This document shows, piece by piece, positions 27,091-36,746 of a DNA stretch of 56,364 bases. The position numbers and the translations under genes are program-made. Positions within the stretch are counted from its first letter, which is position 1; every line of letters starts with the position of its first letter. Below the pieces are notes generated by a model. The model made no database searches. It had not been told where the DNA came from and was given only the letters and a program-made list of their open reading frames with translations. Source of the DNA: an uncultured Prevotellaceae bacterium (GTDB taxonomy: Bacteria; Bacteroidota; Bacteroidia; Bacteroidales; Bacteroidaceae); assembly GCA_945833925.1 (NCBI GenBank), contig CAMAFX010000007.1:1-56364 (forward strand), written 5' to 3'.

Positions 27091-29796
27091 ATGAACAAGA
27101 CTATTCTAACAACTGCATTGCTAAGCATCTGCCTGTCAGGCAACGCACAGACACAAAGTTGTGCTTCATACCTCAAGGCACGTCCAAGAGCCGACGTCAA
27201 CGTCCCATTCAAATATACCGACCCGGGCGTGGAGACACCCATCCAGTGGGGACTCGACCTGGCATGGCTCAGCGAGGACAATGTGCGTACAGGCGTGCTA
27301 TACTGCGGCAAGGACCTTATAGACATTGTTCGCCTCTCGTTCCAGCCTACGGCAAGTGTTGAGGGAGGCAGTTTCAGTTCTGATCAGAAGAAAGATCTCG
27401 ACCGACGTATCAGAATAGTAAAGGCACACTGCAAGAGTGGCATCTCGCTCAATATCAACTGCGACCACAAATCGGTGGACAACTGGTACAAGGACATGAC
27501 CGTCAGCACTAACGAGCGCGCCGGCCGATGGGCGAAGGTCATAGACATGAGCATCGACTACTACAAGAAGAAAGGACTGACCAACTGGGTCAGTATAAGC
27601 CCCTTCAACGAACCTGATTTCGGATGGCAGGAGCACATCAAGAACCAGGGCAAGAATGAGTCTGTGTGTATGAACGACTTCAAGGAAATATGCCGCATCT
27701 TCAAGCAGGACGAGCAGTACAGCGAGAAGTATTCGGACGTAAGAATGTGCGGCGGCAACACACTCAACAACGACCGTGCCCTCGACTACTGGAACCACCT
27801 GAAAGAGTACCTTGACGAGGGCAACACACACCAGTTGGCTGGCAGTTTCGATAACTATGCAAGTTTCTTCGAGAAGGTGCGCGACAACGGAAAGCACGCC
27901 ACAGCCGACGAGCTGCACAACACGATGGAGGCTATGGTGGGTGTGGAATACGGCATGCAGACAGGCATCTGGTGGGGAACAGCAGAGTACACGCGCAGCC
28001 AGTTTATGAAAGCCACAAACTTCCAGAACCCCGGCAAGCGACTCGCCTACGCCGAGCATCGCCCCAACTGGACGGCAGCCAGCGTCTATCGCCACACCGA
28101 CGGTTCTGTGCAGGGATTTGTTGGAAGCAGCGAGCGTCAGGCAATGAATACCACATATAACTTTGCAGCCCTCGACCGCCCCGTTTGGTATGACGGAGTA
28201 CGTGGACGCGAGCACGTCATCGAACTGGTAGGTCCGAAGACAGCCGGCTACCAGAACGGACAGACCAACGGCGAGACCCTTGTCGACATCCAGGGCGGCG
28301 ATGACATTATGCCGGCACTTCAGGCTGGAGTCTACAAGATTATGAACGTCAATTCGGGTCTGGTGATGGGATTCGGCAGCACCCCGACGTCGTGGACATC
28401 GGTAACCCAGAAGAAGAATGCCAACAACGCAAAGTATCTGCAATGGAAGGTAACGCCAACAGCCAAGAGCGGTGACTACAACTACTACACACTCACGCTC
28501 AATGTCGGCAACAACATCACTCTCGACATTCTCAACTGGAACCTCAATGCCGGAGCCGACGTAGGCGGCTATCCTCAGGGCGGCACACCCGGCACCAACG
28601 AGCAATGGTATCTGCAATATGCCGGCAACGGAGCCTTCTACATCCGCAGCCGTTTCAGCACCAAGTGCCTTGAAGTGGCAAGCGGCAGGACCACAGCCGG
28701 AGCCAACATACAGATGGGCGAGTTCAACGGAGAAGAGTACCAGCAGTGGAGGTTCATCGCCACAACGGTGACACCCGACCTCACAGCACCTGCCAGCCCT
28801 GCCGCCCTGAAGGCAGAGTCCTTCCAGGCAAGCATCAGACTGTCGTGGGAGGCTTGCCAGGACAAGGATATCAAGAGTTACACCATCCTGCGCAGCGACG
28901 ACGGCAGCGAGTTCTACACCCTTGCAAACGAGATTGCAGGCACCGAGTTCGTCGACAACGAGGCAGACGAAAACACCACATATACATATAAGGTGTATGC
29001 CGAGGACCTCTCGCTCAACCGCAGTGAGACAAGTACAGCCGTCACAGCCACCACAAGCGGTGCTAAGGGAGCGGTGCTCAGCCTGCCCCTCAGCGACGAC
29101 CTGCTCGACGTTTCCGAAAACATCAACCACCCCGTACTCAGTGGCGACTCTGCCTTCATCACATACAAGGAGCACACAGCCAAGGTGTTCGACGGCACCA
29201 AGACCTTCATGCAACTGCCCTACACCGTAGCAAACCACGACGAATTAAGCATCTCCTTCTGGCTCTACTATCGTGGAGGCAAAGCATGGCAGCGCGTCTT
29301 CGACTTCGGCAACGGCACCGACCAGTACATGTTCCTCACTCCTCAAAACGGTTCGGGCGTGCACTTTGCCATCAAGAACGGAGGCGAGGAGCAGCAACTT
29401 CATCCAGGCAAAATACTACAGACCACAAAGTGGCATCACATCGTCGTCACACTGGGAGAGAACGGGGGCAAGATGTATCTCAACGGAGAACTGTTGTGCG
29501 AGAACCCCGACATCAGCATCAAACCATCTGACTTCAAGCCTATCTTCAACTACATCGGCAGAAGCCAGTTCACTGCCGACCCCTATCTGAAGGCATACCT
29601 GCACGACTTCAGCATCTTTAACTACCAACTCTCTGCCGACGAAATCGCTGAACTTGCCACAGGCATCAGCACCATTGCCGAGCCTGCTCCCGAAGCCAAC
29701 TACTGCGCCACATACGACATTTTAGGAAGAAAGGCGACTGCACATACCAGGGGAATCGTAATAAAGAACGGCAAGAAAACCATAACGAGAAAGTAA
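27091..29796 (+). CDS. Secreted clan-A-like glycoside hydrolase with ricin, FN3 and LamG domains
   Basis: 901 residues with a signal peptide to about residue 20 (G-N-A-Q). The N-terminal part (~30-400) reads as a TIM-barrel hydrolase with S-P-F-N-E-P-D (probable acid/base Glu174) and a second acidic candidate in A-D-E-L-H (Glu274) or nearby; GH30, GH39 or GH5-type relatives are all possible. Then come a ricin-type beta-trefoil (~415-560, Q-W-Y-L-Q and Q-Q-W-R-F-I), an FN3 domain (~567-660) and a LamG/concanavalin-like domain (~665-845). It ends in the shared tag T-Y-D-I-L-G-R-K ... G-I-V-I-K-N-G-K-K. Location suggests action on pectin side chains; the substrate is unknown. Confidence 0.75.
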   Translation: MNKTILTTALLSICLSGNAQTQSCASYLKARPRADVNVPFKYTDPGVETPIQWGLDLAWLSEDNVRTGVLYCGKDLIDIVRLSFQPTASVEGGSFSSDQKKDLDRRIRIVKAHCKSGISLNINCDHKSVDNWYKDMTVSTNERAGRWAKVIDMSIDYYKKKGLTNWVSISPFNEPDFGWQEHIKNQGKNESVCMNDFKEICRIFKQDEQYSEKYSDVRMCGGNTLNNDRALDYWNHLKEYLDEGNTHQLAGSFDNYASFFEKVRDNGKHATADELHNTMEAMVGVEYGMQTGIWWGTAEYTRSQFMKATNFQNPGKRLAYAEHRPNWTAASVYRHTDGSVQGFVGSSERQAMNTTYNFAALDRPVWYDGVRGREHVIELVGPKTAGYQNGQTNGETLVDIQGGDDIMPALQAGVYKIMNVNSGLVMGFGSTPTSWTSVTQKKNANNAKYLQWKVTPTAKSGDYNYYTLTLNVGNNITLDILNWNLNAGADVGGYPQGGTPGTNEQWYLQYAGNGAFYIRSRFSTKCLEVASGRTTAGANIQMGEFNGEEYQQWRFIATTVTPDLTAPASPAALKAESFQASIRLSWEACQDKDIKSYTILRSDDGSEFYTLANEIAGTEFVDNEADENTTYTYKVYAEDLSLNRSETSTAVTATTSGAKGAVLSLPLSDDLLDVSENINHPVLSGDSAFITYKEHTAKVFDGTKTFMQLPYTVANHDELSISFWLYYRGGKAWQRVFDFGNGTDQYMFLTPQNGSGVHFAIKNGGEEQQLHPGKILQTTKWHHIVVTLGENGGKMYLNGELLCENPDISIKPSDFKPIFNYIGRSQFTADPYLKAYLHDFSIFNYQLSADEIAELATGISTIAEPAPEANYCATYDILGRKATAHTRGIVIKNGKKTITRK

Positions 29797-29924
29797 CACG
29801 CCAAACACAAAACCGGGCTTCGCACATTTCATTCTGTGATGGGAAAGAGTAAATACCTGATTGTCGGCTTAAAAGGCTATCTCACCCGAGAGGGGATGGT
29901 AAGGGAGATAGTGACTTGGTTTTC
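29797..29924. other. Intergenic space between converging genes
   Basis: 128 bp between the clan-A hydrolase and the flippase gene. It contains an imperfect inverted repeat (GGCTATCTCAC near 29873 and GGGAGATAG near 29904) that may act as a terminator. No gene is seen. Confidence 0.4.
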
Positions 29925-31475
29925 TCAGCAACAACCGTCACCGTGATGTGAGTGGTGCAAGATTTTTGAAATCTTAGAGCCTATGCCTGACTTTGTAGAG
30001 AGGAGTCGCCATGCCAGCAGTATGGAGACAAGGAGGGCAAAGCCTCCTGTGCCGTACTTATACAATCGCATTCCACCTTTGAGGCAGAATGGCAGTGTCA
30101 TTATCAGACAGGTGAACTCGACAAGCATGAGCAGAAGGGTGCTGCGCTTGAAACGAAAGCCATAAGCAAAAGAATAGACCACGCCAACCATAAGGAGGTC
30201 AAGCAGAGAACTGAGTGAAAGAGCAATGCCTGTACCTGCCAAACCTGCACAGTTGATTGTCTCGAACTCGAAATAGTAGTCTGCACCCCATTTGTAGCAC
30301 CAATAGACCAGAGCAAGATAATAGGCGTCGTATATCAATTCCATTATGAGGAAGACGAAACTGTGCCCCTTTGCCAAAGGAATATATGCAATGGGCTGGG
30401 TGACTGCCTTGAACAAGAGGCTGCACACGCCAAAGACGACCATCGGAACAATGGGGATGAACTCCGACGAACTGATAAGACGGATGAGATGGGGCATAAA
30501 GAGCGACATGACTACGAGCAAAGGTGTTATGAAGAGAAGATTGGCAACAATCTGCTGGTTTGCCATGCTTTTCATCCTTTCATTATCGTGATTGGCACTC
30601 GAAAGACGTGGAAAATAGTCAGACTCCATCGCAGCAAAGACCAAGCCCGACGAGACCGTCAGTATAAGATAGCCTTGACGGAACATACCAACCTCGCTGA
30701 ACGAACTGAGTATATTGTAAATCCAAGACACAGTAAGCGCAGCAGCAATTCCTGCCAAGACAAAGGGCACACCTATCTTTAGCATTGACAATCCCTCAAC
30801 AAACACTCGTTTTGAGAAGAGGGAAACGCTGTAGGGGAACATGCGGAGAGTAACAACGAAGTGTACACCCAAGGTTATCAATCCACAGATAATCAAGGAA
30901 GCAACAATACCGTTGACACCAAGAAAATAATAGAACGGAATGGTGGAGAAGAAGGTGGCAAGAACGACGGTTATCTCTATCCACGCCAGATTTTTCAGTC
31001 TTCGCATTGCCTTGACAATGGAGCACTCTACAGCTTCGAGAGGCAGCGTAAAAAGGTAGACTGAAAGGAAACAGATGGGTACGACATAATCTCTGTCACC
31101 ATCAAAGAAGAAATCGCAAAGCAACGGCGAGAAGCACACACAAATGAGCATGGCAAGCATTCCTGTCCACAATGCCCACGTACGGATTACGCTGACGAAG
31201 TTCTGCTTCTGCTGCTCAGTGCCCGACTCGAAGAGCTCACTCAGGCTGCGTACTCCACTGAAGGACACACCCATATTGGTACAATTGTAGATAAGTTCGG
31301 AGATGTTGCCATAAACGGCATTTATACCAAACCCCTTACTATGCAGCAGGATGGCTATCAGCTTGTTACGAAGAAGCATAACAAACTGTTTCAGTCCGTA
31401 TACGCCACCAAGCACTCCAATATATTTGAAAACGTGTCTGTAACCCGTCTCTCTGTCTGTCGTATTATTCTTCAT
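29925..31475 (-). CDS. Polysaccharide flippase (MOP/Wzx-type)
   Basis: 516-residue polytopic membrane protein with about 12-14 hydrophobic segments and the MOP-superfamily layout of Wzx translocases, which move lipid-linked glycan units across the inner membrane. The ATG at 31475 (M-K-N-N-T-T-D-R-E) is chosen over a TTG six codons upstream, because that TTG overlaps the -7 promoter box. The C-terminus is His/Cys-rich (H-H-S-H-H-G-D-G-C-C), which is odd. It is the end member of the surface-glycan region but has its own promoter, divergent from the clostripain-like gene. Confidence 0.85.
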   Translation of the reverse strand: MKNNTTDRETGYRHVFKYIGVLGGVYGLKQFVMLLRNKLIAILLHSKGFGINAVYGNISELIYNCTNMGVSFSGVRSLSELFESGTEQQKQNFVSVIRTWALWTGMLAMLICVCFSPLLCDFFFDGDRDYVVPICFLSVYLFTLPLEAVECSIVKAMRRLKNLAWIEITVVLATFFSTIPFYYFLGVNGIVASLIICGLITLGVHFVVTLRMFPYSVSLFSKRVFVEGLSMLKIGVPFVLAGIAAALTVSWIYNILSSFSEVGMFRQGYLILTVSSGLVFAAMESDYFPRLSSANHDNERMKSMANQQIVANLLFITPLLVVMSLFMPHLIRLISSSEFIPIVPMVVFGVCSLLFKAVTQPIAYIPLAKGHSFVFLIMELIYDAYYLALVYWCYKWGADYYFEFETINCAGLAGTGIALSLSSLLDLLMVGVVYSFAYGFRFKRSTLLLMLVEFTCLIMTLPFCLKGGMRLYKYGTGGFALLVSILLAWRLLSTKSGIGSKISKILHHSHHGDGCC

Positions 31476-31482
31476 TCGGATG

Positions 31483-31514
31483 CAAAGATACAAAGAAGAG
31501 GGGTAAAAAACAAG
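31483..31514 (-). promoter_or_regulatory. Promoter of the flippase gene
   Basis: On the minus strand CTTG starts at 31514, then 20 nt, then TATCTTTG (31490-31483). Only 7 nt separate the box from the ATG, implying a very short or absent leader. Confidence 0.6.
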
Positions 31515-31522
31515 TGTTTTTT

Positions 31523-31554
31523 CTTGTTTTTGTTTCTGACAATCTTTAACTTTG
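31523..31554 (+). promoter_or_regulatory. Promoter of the clostripain-like gene
   Basis: CTTG (31523-31526), 20 nt, TAACTTTG (31547-31554). It is back to back with the flippase promoter within a 97-bp intergenic space. The ATG is at 31573, preceded by GGAGG at 31556-31560 and GAGGGAGA at 31565-31572. Confidence 0.6.
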
Positions 31555-31572
31555 CGGAGGAAATGAGGGAGA

Positions 31573-32763
31573 ATGAAAAGGATTTTTCACATAATTATAC
31601 TTCTAACAACCACGCTACTGATGGCGTGTGGCGACGAGCCTTTGAATCCAGACAACTCTGAGAAGGACTCGCCCACCCCACTGGCTCCGGCACACCGAAA
31701 CGTCATCGTGTACATGATGGCAGAAAACTCGCTGAGCCAATACGCACAAAAGGACATCGACGAGATGGTGGAGGCTGCCGACTGCATACCTACCGACTGC
31801 AACGTGGTGATTTACCTTGACGACGTGAAGAGTCCGCGCATCTACACCCTGAACAGGCAACAGGGATTGTCTGAATACATAACACTGCCCGAGCAATGCA
31901 GCACGAACGCCACGACCTTCCAGGACAATATGGACTTCATCCGTAGGAAATGCCCAGCCGAGCACTACGGTCTGGTGATGTGGAGCCACGGCAGCGGATG
32001 GATTCCGGCTCAGAAGAAGACGGTGGGCATCGACAATATGCAAAACAAGGACAACCTGGACAATGGCACAGAACTGGACATCTGTGACATGAAGCGTGCC
32101 ATAAGGAACGTGGGACTGCACTTCGACTGGATTCTCTTTGACGTGTGCTTCATGCAATGCGTAGAGAGCGACTACGAACTGAGGGATGTGGCAGACTACA
32201 TCATCGCTTCGCCTGCCGAGCTACCGGGCGACGGAGCACCATACGACAAGATTATGACCGCCATGATGGCTGACGAGGGTGCCGCAAAAGGCATTGCTGA
32301 CACATACTTCGACAGCTACAAGGATGGAGCGGGACTGGTAATATCGGTTGTCAGGACCGCGGAACTGGAGAATCTGCTGAAAGCCACGTCTGCCATCCTT
32401 CCCGACTTCTACGTCACTGCCGCAGGCATCAACACGGAAGGCATCCAGAAATACTGCACCTTTGCCTATGGCACGCAATGGAAACCAGAGTATCACGACA
32501 TGGGCAGTATGATGAACAGAATGGCTTCGACTGAAGAATACTACAACTGGACAGCGCAACTCAACAGGACGGTAGTCGTAAACCACAACACCAGTAAATG
32601 GGCGACCTCGTACAGGTCGTTCGGTTTTGAAGCGAAAATGACGGACGAGAGTCATATCGCCAACCTCTCAATCTTCATTCCGAACAAAAAATACGAAGGC
32701 ACGACGGACTACAATATCAGAATCAAGGAGACGGAGTGGTACCGGGACTTCAACGCTGAATGA
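31573..32763 (+). CDS. Clostripain-like (C11) cysteine peptidase, lipoprotein
   Basis: 396 residues. A lipobox ending L-M-A-C makes Cys19 the lipid anchor. The C11 core reads V-I-V-Y-M-M-A-E-N-S-L (~45-55), M-W-S-H-G-S-G-W with catalytic His139, and L-F-D-V-C-F-M-Q-C-V-E with catalytic Cys192. C11 enzymes cleave after Arg or Lys and often self-process. The protein is probably at the outer membrane. Its 3' end overlaps the converging GT2-subtilase gene by 14 bp, so two proteases of different clans meet tail to tail here. Confidence 0.9.
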   Translation: MKRIFHIIILLTTTLLMACGDEPLNPDNSEKDSPTPLAPAHRNVIVYMMAENSLSQYAQKDIDEMVEAADCIPTDCNVVIYLDDVKSPRIYTLNRQQGLSEYITLPEQCSTNATTFQDNMDFIRRKCPAEHYGLVMWSHGSGWIPAQKKTVGIDNMQNKDNLDNGTELDICDMKRAIRNVGLHFDWILFDVCFMQCVESDYELRDVADYIIASPAELPGDGAPYDKIMTAMMADEGAAKGIADTYFDSYKDGAGLVISVVRTAELENLLKATSAILPDFYVTAAGINTEGIQKYCTFAYGTQWKPEYHDMGSMMNRMASTEEYYNWTAQLNRTVVVNHNTSKWATSYRSFGFEAKMTDESHIANLSIFIPNKKYEGTTDYNIRIKETEWYRDFNAE

Positions 32764-35700
32764 ACTTCTTGCCATTGCGGATGTAAAGGGTTCCGCTACG
32801 GAGGGCATTGACTCTGCGTCCTGACAGGTCATAGACATGGTCGTGAGTCGTATCTGCATCTGGGCAACGGACATCCCTTATGACGTCTGCCATATTCTCC
32901 ATAATATACTCCACGCCAGCAGCGGCATCTATAACGCCATAACCATAATATGGGTTAGGATAGCTTAGATCGGATTCGGGACGGTGCGAGGTTTTTGAAA
33001 TGACGTCGAGCACCTGCGAAGGCGTGAGGGTTGGGCAAACCTGCAACCAAAGCGCCACGACACCTGCCACGACAGGCGCGGACATAGACGTGCCGCAGTT
33101 GGTGACCCAACTGTAGTTGCGTCCTTCTGCACCGAACTTGCGGATAATGGACCAGTCATCGGGATTGTTCTCGAGATACCACGAACTGCCGGCAGAATAG
33201 ACTGAACAGCCAGGTGCCATGACATCGGGCTTGAGCAATCCGTCGATGGTTGGTCCGACACTGCTGAAACCACTATACTCGCCTATCTCCCCCCAATTTA
33301 CCACAACATTAGAACCCTTGAAATTGGTTATCTTCTGCCTGCTGTTGATAGAGCCGACACAAATGACGTCGTCGAAGGCTGATGGATTGTTTATGTTGTG
33401 AGTCCTCTCTATCTGGTTCAGTTCCCTATCGAGGGCGTTGAGCGCGAAGTGGCCACCAAGCGAAAACATCTCAGCATCTGTCTGCTCGCCAAAAAGCGAA
33501 ACGGACACCGGCAGGGAGCGACCTACCACAGAGCCGTCGAGAGCAAGAAGATAGAGTTCGGTGGCGAAGTCGTCGGGATTGTAGCAGGAATGGTAGGTTG
33601 CCATCAAGACGAGATGGTCGACACCAGCTACATTGAGCGTGTCCATGCTCATACTGTCGGGCATCGCACACAGTTCCTCGGTGCTCTTCTCGTAAGTCAG
33701 CACCTTCTTGCCATCCTGATAGAACGTGAGCCGGCAACCAATGCCTCCTGACGAACGGAAGGTGTAGAACGCCTGGCTCGACTGTGGGTCTACAAAGCCT
33801 CCAGCACACTCTACCCCTTTTGGCTTGCGGAAATATGTGTACGAGGCTCCGTCGTTGCCTGCCGACGCCACCATTATCCTGCCCTTGCCGAACATAGACG
33901 AGAGTGCCTCGCGATAGAGCACGTCCTGACCATAGAAGTCTGGGCGTGAACCCTCGCTGAAACTGATGACGCAAGGCATTGAATGACGCTCCGCATAATC
34001 GAAAATGTACTTGAAACCCAGGAGGTCAAGAGCCGTGGTGTAGAGGCTCTGCATTTCCTCGGGTATGCTGTCTGCATCGCTTGCCGTGGCATTGGACACA
34101 AGGCAGAGGTCGGAGTCGAACGCTATGCCACGGAACAAGGGGCTTCCGTCAGCCTGGAACATAGGCGCACCAGAACCGGCAGCTATGCCAAGCGTGTGGG
34201 TGCCGTGCTGCGAAAGGAAGGCGTCATAACTGTGCTGCTTGCTGAGCAGACTCTCTCTGTCAGTATACTGTCTTCCAACGTAGGTGGTGTCGAGACCGGT
34301 GACGGCGGTTCCACCCGAGGTGCGGTCTATCATATCCCAGAATGACTTGATGCGGTAGTCCTGCATGTCGGATGAATAGAAGGTGGGGTGAGTGAGGTCG
34401 AAACCGATGTCCATTATACCCAGCACAACGCCCTTGCCTGTTATGCCGAAGGCTGAAAGCAGGTCGTCAGACTGTGGCACGTCGGGCGAATAGTTCCACA
34501 CCCTGTCGGCACCAACCATATGACACAGCGTATCGAGCTGCACCTTGCATGGCCTGCCTGCCTCTATACGCGATACCTCGTCGGCGAGAGCCAGACTCGT
34601 GATGTTGGAAAGGGGGACGCGCACCACGTAAATATCTCCGAAAGCATCGAGCACCTTGGCATCGTAACTGGCAAACACGTCCCTGCTTGCCGACCTTACA
34701 AGCACGCACATTTCGCGCTCTGCAAACTGACTCTGCAAACGCCTTGCACCCTTGCCTGAATTCTGAAAGAGACCATTCTCGACGAGTGTCTGACGCACAA
34801 ATGGCGACATCTTGGCAAACTGGCAGCTTGCATCAAGACTGAAAGAGAGCATTACAGCAAGAACAAGGAGGCATTGCAGACACGCCTTGACCGAAACATA
34901 CAACCTCCTGACAAGAAGCAGGGCGTTCCAGGAGAAGGGGTTGGACGTGGCAAGACTGACTGCGAGAAGGCGGGCATCACTGCCGACACTGAATTCTTTC
35001 TGCATAGCAAGAGCCTCATCACGCATTTCTTTATTGCGTGCTCTGAAACCGAACATCATCAGTCCGTAGAATCTCTCCTGAAGGAAGGCATAAATACGTG
35101 GTGTCATCGTATATTCTTTTTGGGTCAAGTCGTAGACAAGTCTTGTTGCTCTCGAATAGAATTTGTATTGTTTTTCCATATTGACAGAATTGGAGATTGA
35201 CTCGCCTCCCCAACTGTAGTTCAGCGTCACCTGTGGCAGGTATGCCACCTTTCCCATCCTGGCAAGGAAGAATGCCACCTGGACGTCCTCGCACGGATAT
35301 ATCTTGTTTCTGAAGAAATCGACATGATCGTTGTGTGCCTGTCTAATCCAGTCGGCACGATACATCGACGTACACAGATGAATGGCAGGTCGACAGGTCT
35401 GTGTCAGGATGGCTTCGAGATACTCCCTTCCGTCTACTATCCCTTCAGCAAAAAGCGAACAAGGCGCCTCCTTCACGGTCTTATCTTTCTCGTTGTAATA
35501 CTGCCAGTTGGTGTGGACGATACCAACATCGGGATGTACCTCGAGCAACTCGCACTCCGTCTGCAGTTTATGGCTGTCAATCCAGAAATCATCGCCCGCA
35601 CAGTCGGCAATATAACTGCCACGACACTCGAAGAGACAGTCGAAGTAATTGTCCAGTATGCCCTTGTTCGGATTGTTGGCAATGACCCTGACACGGTCGG

Positions 35701-35875
35701 GGTAGCGGCGTTCGTACTCGCGGCAAACGGCAAGCGTACGATCGGTGGAGCAGTCCTCGCCCACCACTATCTCGAAGGGGAAACGGCAGTCCTGGTTCAG
35801 TATGCTGTCCAGGGTGCGTCCTATTGTATCTTCCTGATTATATGTGCAGACTATGACCGAAATTAGAGTGTCCAT
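32750..35875 (-). CDS. GT2 glycosyltransferase fused in frame to an S8 subtilisin-like protease
   Basis: 1041 residues from the ATG at 35875, which overlaps the end of the preceding GT2 gene by 13 nt. Residues ~1-320 are a GT-A glycosyltransferase (V-I-V-C-T-Y-N-Q-E-D, E-D-C-S-T-D-R-T, A-G-D-D-F-W). At ~333-347 a hydrophobic stretch preceded by R-R and K looks like a signal peptide or anchor. Residues ~450-960 form a subtilase with triad Asp489 (I-M-D-I-G-F-D), His557 (Q-H-G-T-H-T) and Ser930 (G-T-S-M-S-A-P). It ends in the tag Y-D-L-S-G-R-R ... I-R-N-G-K-K. A TTG at 34903 could restart a 717-residue secreted protease. Without a restart, topology would be cytoplasmic GT and periplasmic protease. 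No stop separates the halves. Confidence 0.8.
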   Translation of the reverse strand: MDTLISVIVCTYNQEDTIGRTLDSILNQDCRFPFEIVVGEDCSTDRTLAVCREYERRYPDRVRVIANNPNKGILDNYFDCLFECRGSYIADCAGDDFWIDSHKLQTECELLEVHPDVGIVHTNWQYYNEKDKTVKEAPCSLFAEGIVDGREYLEAILTQTCRPAIHLCTSMYRADWIRQAHNDHVDFFRNKIYPCEDVQVAFFLARMGKVAYLPQVTLNYSWGGESISNSVNMEKQYKFYSRATRLVYDLTQKEYTMTPRIYAFLQERFYGLMMFGFRARNKEMRDEALAMQKEFSVGSDARLLAVSLATSNPFSWNALLLVRRLYVSVKACLQCLLVLAVMLSFSLDASCQFAKMSPFVRQTLVENGLFQNSGKGARRLQSQFAEREMCVLVRSASRDVFASYDAKVLDAFGDIYVVRVPLSNITSLALADEVSRIEAGRPCKVQLDTLCHMVGADRVWNYSPDVPQSDDLLSAFGITGKGVVLGIMDIGFDLTHPTFYSSDMQDYRIKSFWDMIDRTSGGTAVTGLDTTYVGRQYTDRESLLSKQHSYDAFLSQHGTHTLGIAAGSGAPMFQADGSPLFRGIAFDSDLCLVSNATASDADSIPEEMQSLYTTALDLLGFKYIFDYAERHSMPCVISFSEGSRPDFYGQDVLYREALSSMFGKGRIMVASAGNDGASYTYFRKPKGVECAGGFVDPQSSQAFYTFRSSGGIGCRLTFYQDGKKVLTYEKSTEELCAMPDSMSMDTLNVAGVDHLVLMATYHSCYNPDDFATELYLLALDGSVVGRSLPVSVSLFGEQTDAEMFSLGGHFALNALDRELNQIERTHNINNPSAFDDVICVGSINSRQKITNFKGSNVVVNWGEIGEYSGFSSVGPTIDGLLKPDVMAPGCSVYSAGSSWYLENNPDDWSIIRKFGAEGRNYSWVTNCGTSMSAPVVAGVVALWLQVCPTLTPSQVLDVISKTSHRPESDLSYPNPYYGYGVIDAAAGVEYIMENMADVIRDVRCPDADTTHDHVYDLSGRRVNALRSGTLYIRNGKKFIQR

Positions 35876-36741
35876 CGCGAAACTGTTGAGAAAAACAAAT
35901 ACTTCGTTGTGTAATTCTTTAGAGAAAGAGGAAACAGGCGTCTTTCTCTGAGCCTGGCACTCTCGCGTCGCAGTCTCGTGAAACTGTGTGTCAGCTTCCA
36001 CACCATGAACAGATAGTCCATTGCAAACTGGTCGACACGACGCACCAGTGCCTTGTTGGTGTGCGAACAGTCGTCGAGAGTGGTCAGGACGAAGAACATG
36101 TCACGTAATCTGCGTTCAATGTGCTCGTCCGACATGTCGGTGGTTATGCTGCCCTCGCTGACACGATAGTAATATGCCCGGCAGTCAATGACGCACATTC
36201 TACCCAAATTACAGATAAGCAAGGGAGTGAAGAGTTCATCCTCGTGAAGGATGCCTTCGTGAAAGCGAACGCAGCCCAACGCACTTCGTCTGAATGCATA
36301 ACCCCATGCCGCCGCACGAACATTGGAGGTACGGAGATACTGCACACCGGACTCGTACTCAACGATGCCGACTCCCGGATGTACCACCATGCCGGACCGC
36401 GAGAAGCCGAAGCCTACATAGTCATAGATGCCTGTCCTTATCTTGTCCAGAACTTGCATATAGGCCTGCGGAACAAGGCGGTCGTCGGAGTCCACGAACT
36501 GGACATACTGACCAACTGCCAGCGACAGACCCTTGTTACGCGCAGCTGACAAACCGGCATTGGGCTGTCTGTAAACCCTGACATTCTCCTCACTGATTTG
36601 CAGCGAAACGTCGCTGCCATCGTCCACGACAATTACCTCATACTCATCCGTGTCGAGGCACAACGACTTGACGCTGTGCAGACATTCCACGAGCAGTTCA
36701 AGAGGCTCGTTATGATATGGTATGATAAATGATATGAGCAT
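35863..36741 (-). CDS. Glycosyltransferase family 2
   Basis: 292 residues. The GT-A fold opens I-S-F-I-I-P-Y-H-N-E, then V-I-V-V-D-D-G-S-D, N-A-G-L-S-A-A-R-N and the metal-binding F-V-D-S-D-D. The acceptor part has H-E-D-E-L-F-T-P, where the acidic residues usually include the catalytic base. It transfers a sugar from a nucleotide donor to a growing surface glycan. It starts 5 nt after the GT4 gene and overlaps the next gene by 13 nt, so translation is probably coupled. Donor and linkage cannot be read. Confidence 0.9.
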   Translation of the reverse strand: MLISFIIPYHNEPLELLVECLHSVKSLCLDTDEYEVIVVDDGSDVSLQISEENVRVYRQPNAGLSAARNKGLSLAVGQYVQFVDSDDRLVPQAYMQVLDKIRTGIYDYVGFGFSRSGMVVHPGVGIVEYESGVQYLRTSNVRAAAWGYAFRRSALGCVRFHEGILHEDELFTPLLICNLGRMCVIDCRAYYYRVSEGSITTDMSDEHIERRLRDMFFVLTTLDDCSHTNKALVRRVDQFAMDYLFMVWKLTHSFTRLRRESARLRERRLFPLSLKNYTTKYLFFSTVSRWTL

Positions 36742-36746
36742 CGCTA

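Noticed and set aside
27298..29238. 646-codon open frame on the minus strand
   Set aside because: It lies opposite the clan-A hydrolase gene and has the Cys/Val/His-rich composition of an antisense shadow.
35876..36001. Extended N-terminus of the GT2-subtilase protein
   Set aside because: The 42 extra codons are out of character and lie inside the preceding GT2 gene; the ATG at 35875 starts the GT motif at once.
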